This document shows positions 60,929 to 64,000 of a stretch of 64,000 nucleotides of DNA, one piece after another. Source of the DNA: Paractinoplanes bogorensis (GTDB taxonomy: Bacteria; Actinomycetota; Actinomycetes; Mycobacteriales; Micromonosporaceae); assembly GCF_018829635.1 (NCBI RefSeq), contig NZ_JAHKKG010000008.1, positions 372,001 through 436,000 of the forward strand, given 5' to 3'. Within the stretch, counting starts at the first letter, position 1. Every line of letters starts with the position of its first letter. The notes below the pieces were generated by a model. It was not told the origin of the DNA. It was given only the letters and a program-made list of their open reading frames with translations, and searched no databases. The position numbers were made by a program, and so were the translations under genes.

Positions 60929-61705
60929 TCAGCCGACCCGCGGGACCTTGACGCCCTCGACGGAGGGCACGAACACCTGGCTCATCACCTCGGCCGCGCA
61001 GGCCGCCAGGGTGGCCACCTTGGTGGCGCCCGGAACCAGATCCGAGGCCATGTCGTTCGGCCGCTCCAGGGAGGAGAGGTCGTAGAAGTCGGTCGGACCC
61101 TCCGTGCGGAAGGTCGAGCCGACCGGAGGCCACGCGGTGACGCTCTCCGCCGTCATCGTCATCGGTTGCACGTTGATCAGCGGACGGCCGTACGCGGTGA
61201 GGATGAGGTACTGGTGGAACGAGGCCTTACCGGGCAGCAGCGCCTCGACGCCGCCCTCCTCGTCCCCCCAGAGGAAACCGTCGCTCGTCCGGTACGGGTT
61301 CTGCTCGATCTCGACGCTCGGGTTGTCCCACTGGAAGTGGGTCAGGATGCGCCGGGCGCCGACCCGGGGCCGACCGTCGACCGTCTCCACCTCGGTGTCG
61401 GTGACGACGCCGCTCAGGCCCTGGATGCCGGCGCAGGCGATGATGACCTCGTTCGGGTCCTTGGACGGACCGACCTCTTCCGGCTTCGAGAACAGCAGCT
61501 TGCCCTCGGTGGAGATCACGAAGTCGCCGAAGGCCAGCATGGTGGCGAAGTGCTTGCTGCCCGGCACCAGCACGGCGCTGGAACGCCGGCTGGCCGCCAG
61601 CGCCGGATCGGCGGCGGCGGCCGGAAGGACCGCGTAACCGGCGGCGACGGCGGCCGTGGCCGCGGTTCCCGTCACGAAGCCCCGGCGGCTTACTGGGGTG
61701 GTCAT
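60929..61705 (-). CDS. Tat-exported protein of unknown function
   Basis: 258 aa. The N terminus is a clear Tat signal (MTTPVSRRGFVTGTAATAAV) with an Ala-rich cleavage region. The mature protein has no motif I recognise; notable segments are STEGKLLFSKPEEVGPSKDP, RRILTHFQWDNPSVEIEQNP and KASFHQYLILTAYGRPLINV. GGGGAG lies before ATG 61705. It sits between the M28 gene and a tat operon, and the AT-rich motif shared with the enediyne promoter lies 21 bp upstream of its start. It could be a cargo of the adjacent Tat translocase. A carrier role for the enediyne would be speculation. Confidence 0.8.
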   Translation of the reverse strand: MTTPVSRRGFVTGTAATAAVAAGYAVLPAAAADPALAASRRSSAVLVPGSKHFATMLAFGDFVISTEGKLLFSKPEEVGPSKDPNEVIIACAGIQGLSGVVTDTEVETVDGRPRVGARRILTHFQWDNPSVEIEQNPYRTSDGFLWGDEEGGVEALLPGKASFHQYLILTAYGRPLINVQPMTMTAESVTAWPPVGSTFRTEGPTDFYDLSSLERPNDMASDLVPGATKVATLAACAAEVMSQVFVPSVEGVKVPRVG

Positions 61706-61725
61706 GGATGCTCCCCTCAACGGTT

Positions 61726-61742
61726 GCTATATGTTTTTAAAG
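61726..61742. promoter_or_regulatory. AT-rich 17-bp motif, second copy
   Basis: GCTATATGTTTTTAAAG differs at one position from the motif at 45528-45544. Relative to its gene (minus strand) it is in the opposite orientation to the copy in front of unbL, which argues for a protein-binding site rather than a core promoter element. It lies 21-37 bp upstream of the Tat-exported protein start. Confidence 0.5.
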
Positions 61743-61819
61743 CTTAGGCGAGGCGAGCGAGACGTCAACCCATCAATGGATTTCTTTCTTACTGTTGTTT
61801 GCGCCTGGGTGAAAACGAC

Positions 61820-61863
61820 AGAACGCCTGCCCAGCCGTCATTTCCCGGCCGGGCAGGCGTTCT
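61820..61863 (-). terminator. Hairpin terminator behind the tat operon
   Basis: AGAACGCCTGCCC (61820-61832) pairs perfectly with GGGCAGGCGTTCT (61851-61863). The loop may pair further (GCC/GGC). On the minus strand the stem is followed by GTCGTTTTC, a short U-tract. It lies 13 bp behind the SnoaL-like stop and ends the tat operon before the Tat-exported protein gene. Confidence 0.8.
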
Positions 61864-61876
61864 CGTGAAAGCGTTT

Positions 61877-62218
61877 CTAGGGCAGGCGGACCTCGAGGCG
61901 GTCGACCTTTTCGTCGCCGGTCCACCGCATGATCATTTCGCCTGGCCGGCGCTGCGGGTCCGAGGTCCAGGCGAAGCGGACGACGGCGTCGCTGGGACCC
62001 GTCTCCTCGATCCCGACCAGCTCGATGGTGTCGTCCGGCGCGCCGACCCGGTAGGCCAGCGAGATGGCGTCCCGGCCCTTGAAGGGGCCGACATTCGACG
62101 GGTCGAAGGCGAGGCTCGCCTGGTCGGCGAACGAATCGACGAAGTCGGTGAAGTCTTTGGCCTCGACGCTTCGATTGAATCTGCGCACGTGCTCGGTGGC
62201 GAGCCGGCTGACGTCCAT
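61877..62218 (-). CDS. SnoaL/NTF2-like protein
   Basis: 113 aa, cone-like alpha+beta barrel of the SnoaL/NTF2 superfamily: VRRFNRSVEAKDFTDFVDSF, FADQASLAFDPSNVGPFKGR and the C-terminal RPGEMIMRWTGDEKVDRLEV. Proteins of this fold are small-molecule isomerases, cyclases or binding proteins. AAAGGA lies before ATG 62218, 20 bp behind tatC, so it is the last gene of the tat operon. A link to Tat export is not known; the polyketide-cyclase relatives of this fold are worth noting near an enediyne locus. Confidence 0.8.
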   Translation of the reverse strand: MDVSRLATEHVRRFNRSVEAKDFTDFVDSFADQASLAFDPSNVGPFKGRDAISLAYRVGAPDDTIELVGIEETGPSDAVVRFAWTSDPQRRPGEMIMRWTGDEKVDRLEVRLP

Positions 62219-62237
62219 CGGCGATCCTTTCGTACGG

Positions 62238-63068
62238 TCAGGCGACGGGTTCGAGATCATTCGGCGATTGATTCTCCCGGCGTTCCTGCCGCCGGTCGTG
62301 CATGCGGCAGAACGCCGCGGACAGCTCGTACAGCACATACATGGGCACCAATAGAGCGACCATGGTCGAAGCATCCTGCCCCGGGGTGACGATGGCACAG
62401 TAGACAGCCAGCCCGACCGCCACCATACGCCTCGATTTCGTCAGCGTGCTGCCGCGCAGAACCCCGGCGAGGTTGAGCAGAATGATGATCAGCGGCGCCT
62501 CGAACGATATTCCGAAGATCAGAATCAGCATCGCCACCCAGGTGACATAGGTGTTCGCATCGATGAGATTGGACGCGGTGTCCGGCGTGAAACCGAGCAG
62601 GAATTCGAAGGCACGGCGCAGGATGGTGAACGCCAGAGTCGCTCCCAGCAGGAACAGCGGTGTGCCGACGGCGACGAAGCCGTACGCCCAGCGGCGCTCG
62701 CGGGAGTGCAGTGCGGGAGCCAGGAACGCCCAGAGGTTGTAGAGCCACAGCGGGGCGGTCAGCACCACGCCGATGATGACGGCCAGTTTGAGCCGGAACG
62801 CGAACGCGCCGGTGATGTCGTGGAAGACGAAGCACGTCTCGGTGCCGAGCGTCCGGCGTACGGACAGTGGCAGGTCACAGAGCGGCTCGGTCAGGAACGT
62901 GAAGACGGGATGGAAGAGGTAATAGCCGGCCACCGTGCCGGCGGCCACGATCAGGGCGATGACCATGAGGCGTTTGCGCAGCTCGGCCAGGTGATCGAGG
63001 AGCGGCATGGAAGCGCCGTCGAGAAACCGGGCGCCACGCTTGGAGCGGAGCCGGGACAGCGGTGTCAC
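62238..63068 (-). CDS. tatC: Twin-arginine translocase subunit TatC
   Basis: 276 aa with six helices. The N-terminal recognition site LLDHLAELRKRLMVIALIVA, the first periplasmic loop with FLTEPLCDLPLSV, and FRLKLAVIIGVVLTAPLWLY are typical; the conserved Glu after helix 3 region lies in the FLAPALHSRERRW segment. The GTG at 63068 lies 5 nt behind the tatA stop. TatC binds the RR signal and forms the export complex with TatA and TatB encoded upstream. Confidence 0.93.
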   Translation of the reverse strand: MTPLSRLRSKRGARFLDGASMPLLDHLAELRKRLMVIALIVAAGTVAGYYLFHPVFTFLTEPLCDLPLSVRRTLGTETCFVFHDITGAFAFRLKLAVIIGVVLTAPLWLYNLWAFLAPALHSRERRWAYGFVAVGTPLFLLGATLAFTILRRAFEFLLGFTPDTASNLIDANTYVTWVAMLILIFGISFEAPLIIILLNLAGVLRGSTLTKSRRMVAVGLAVYCAIVTPGQDASTMVALLVPMYVLYELSAAFCRMHDRRQERRENQSPNDLEPVA

Positions 63069-63072
63069 CGGT

Positions 63073-63423
63073 TCACCGGCCCGGCGCGTCGCGCCTGATG
63101 ATGGTCGGCTCGCTGCTCGGGAGTCGTTCCGCGGGCAGCGCCGGCCGGGCGCGGTGATCGGGGTACGGATCGGAGTAGCCCGGCTCGGGCTGGATCGGCT
63201 GGATCGGCTGGATCGGCTGCACGGCCGGATGCGTGGTGCCCTGGGCGGGCGCCGGCGCCCCCGGCGCGGCCGGGTCGGCGGGATCGGGCTCGGTGTCGTG
63301 GGTCGACTCGCGGCGCAGGATGCGCAGCGACTGCCCCAGGGACTGGGCCATGCCCGGCAGCCGCTTCGAGCCGAAGACCACCAGGATCAGGATCAGGAGG
63401 GCGGGAATCATCCAGTCGCGCAT
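63073..63423 (-). CDS. tatA: Twin-arginine translocase subunit TatA
   Basis: 116 aa. One helix, then the hinge and amphipathic helix: ALLILILVVFGSKRLPGMAQ, SLGQSLRILRRES (FGxxRLP pattern). The tail is long and Pro-rich, with a PIQ triplet repeat encoded by 12-bp or shorter tandem units at about 63190-63222. TatA oligomers form the pore. It starts 1 nt behind the tatB stop. Confidence 0.9.
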   Translation of the reverse strand: MRDWMIPALLILILVVFGSKRLPGMAQSLGQSLRILRRESTHDTEPDPADPAAPGAPAPAQGTTHPAVQPIQPIQPIQPEPGYSDPYPDHRARPALPAERLPSSEPTIIRRDAPGR

Positions 63424-63424
63424 G

Positions 63425-63799
63425 TCAGTCCTCCGGTCGGATGGATGGCGGCGGCTCGGAACCGGCCCGGGCGTCGCTCGTGGTCAGGGAAGCCGGGGCG
63501 CCGCCCGCCGATGGCGCCGGAGCGCTCGGGGCCCCGCCCGGCACCACCGGCGGCGGCAGCGTGCCCGACATGGTGAGCGACGCGTTCGTGTGGTCGTGAC
63601 CGTGCTTGCGGAACATCTCGCTCACCTCGTCGAGGCCGACCTCGCGGCGCAGCTCGCTGGTCAGGCCGTGGGCGACTCCGCGAAGACTGCGGATCGTCCG
63701 GGCGATGTCGCGGGCCATGGCCGGCAGCCGATCGGGGCCCGCCGCGAGCAGCGCCGCGAGGAAGATGAGAAGCAGCTCACCGATTCCTACAGATCCCAT
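63425..63799 (-). CDS. tatB: Twin-arginine translocase subunit TatB
   Basis: 124 aa. The helix and hinge MGSVGIGELLLIFLAALLAA then GPDRLPAMARDIAR (G-P-D/E-xLP, TatB type) are followed by an amphipathic helix RTIRSLRGVAHGLTSELRRE and a variable acidic/Pro tail. ATG 63799 with GGGGAG in front is chosen; an upstream in-frame start at 63847 has a Cys-rich leader with no support. It is the first gene of a tatB-tatA-tatC-SnoaL operon. Actinobacteria usually keep tatB elsewhere, so this operon is probably a second Tat set. Confidence 0.88.
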   Translation of the reverse strand: MGSVGIGELLLIFLAALLAAGPDRLPAMARDIARTIRSLRGVAHGLTSELRREVGLDEVSEMFRKHGHDHTNASLTMSGTLPPPVVPGGAPSAPAPSAGGAPASLTTSDARAGSEPPPSIRPED

Positions 63800-63930
63800 A
63801 GCGCTCCCCGTTCGCTTGCAACTCATGTAGCACATTAAGCAAGTCAATGATCGACATCAATAGCCTGACGCTGCACAGTTGAGAAACAATGGGGTGGTGA
63901 GATTGGGCTCGGAGTACAGCTTTACTTACC

Positions 63931-63936
63931 TATAGT
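63931..63936 (+). promoter_or_regulatory. Candidate -10 element
   Basis: TATAGT, 5 of 6 to the consensus, stands in an AT-richer stretch between the tat operon and the next plus-strand gene. No good -35 is found at 16-18 bp. Confidence 0.4.
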
Positions 63937-63982
63937 GCCTTGCTAGCGTTCGGGCTCGGAGACTCGTGGAGGAGGCGGCGGA

Positions 63983-64000
63983 ATGCATCGGCGATGGAGT
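63983..64000 (+). CDS. Start of an unidentified gene (cut by window edge)
   Basis: ATG at 63983 with a strong GGAGGAGG (63968-63975) in front and a -10-like TATAGT upstream. Only six residues are visible (MHRRWS), so no function can be given. Confidence 0.45.

Noticed and set aside
61820-61863. Strong hairpin considered as a riboswitch or leader attenuator of the Tat-exported protein gene
   Set aside because: It is just behind the SnoaL stop and more than 100 bp from the next start, with a short U-tract: a plain terminator explains it.
63190-63222. Short tandem repeat in tatA considered as a regulatory repeat
   Set aside because: It is coding low complexity (PIQ triplets) in the variable TatA tail.

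Overview
The window is very GC-rich actinobacterial DNA with dense genes, frequent ATGA/GTGA stop-start overlaps and many GTG starts. It fits the Micromonosporaceae, and an Actinoplanes-like organism is the best guess. The clues are an orphan flagellar fliL behind a FliA-type promoter, a mycothiol-dependent nitroreductase homologue, a secondary Tat operon and an enediyne polyketide cassette. Placement below family level is inference. No stretch longer than 300 bases lacks an assigned feature.

Region by region. 0-4.3 kb: a BMP-type (nucleoside-like) ABC importer, a FadR-type GntR regulator with four copies of one 12-bp operator, and a divergent Tat-exported amidohydrolase; together they look like a nucleoside/nucleobase import and breakdown unit. 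4.35-4.57 kb: a 36-bp tandem repeat between two convergent genes. 4.5-8.5 kb: a CrtU-like FAD oxidoreductase, orphan fliL, a quinone-reductase-like MDR enzyme, a DUF3224 protein and a pseudogene with two frameshifts. 8.5-12.4 kb: a four-gene operon (EamA transporter, NAD(P)H-binding protein, CPBP membrane protein, VOC protein) divergent from a LysR regulator. 12.4-15.5 kb: a sugar ABC importer without its ATPase. 15.5-22.2 kb: an HTH-nSTAND protein, two tandem RibD-like reductases, an AraC regulator and a ThuA plus Gfo/Idh/MocA pair. 22.1-25.9 kb: a GT4 glycosyltransferase gene broken by a 165-bp foldback (MITE-like) element, a DUF998 protein, a GT2 glycosyltransferase and a secreted glycosidase-like protein.

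25.9-31.4 kb carries jetA-jetB-jetC (the MukF/MukE/MukB-like part of a Wadjet/MksBEF condensin) with no jetD nuclease next to it. 31.4-43.4 kb holds a beta-lactamase-like hydrolase, a 2Fe-2S thioredoxin-fold-like protein, an MFS-UspA fusion behind a perfect CRP-type site, a B-lectin protein, a TetR/TMEM175 divergon, a mycothiol nitroreductase homologue, a fused SecDF, an unusual peptidase-S51/CysRS-tail fusion and an ABC1 kinase.

43.6-56.2 kb is the most striking part: an AfsR/SARP regulator followed by the complete five-gene enediyne warhead cassette (unbL-unbV-unbU-pksE-tebC = E3-E4-E5-E-E10) and an F420/NADP-oxidoreductase-like gene, but no recognisable tailoring, self-resistance or apoprotein genes. 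56.2-63.8 kb has an HxlR regulator, an M28-M6 secreted peptidase pair, a Tat-exported protein of unknown function, and a tatB-tatA-tatC-SnoaL operon. A 17-bp AT-rich motif (one mismatch) sits both in front of the enediyne cassette and in front of the Tat-exported protein gene.

Two patterns run through the window: many starts lie 6-8 nt behind a TANNNT-like hexamer with no leader (candidate leaderless mRNAs), and almost every convergent gene pair overlaps at its 3' ends or is separated by fewer than 30 bp.
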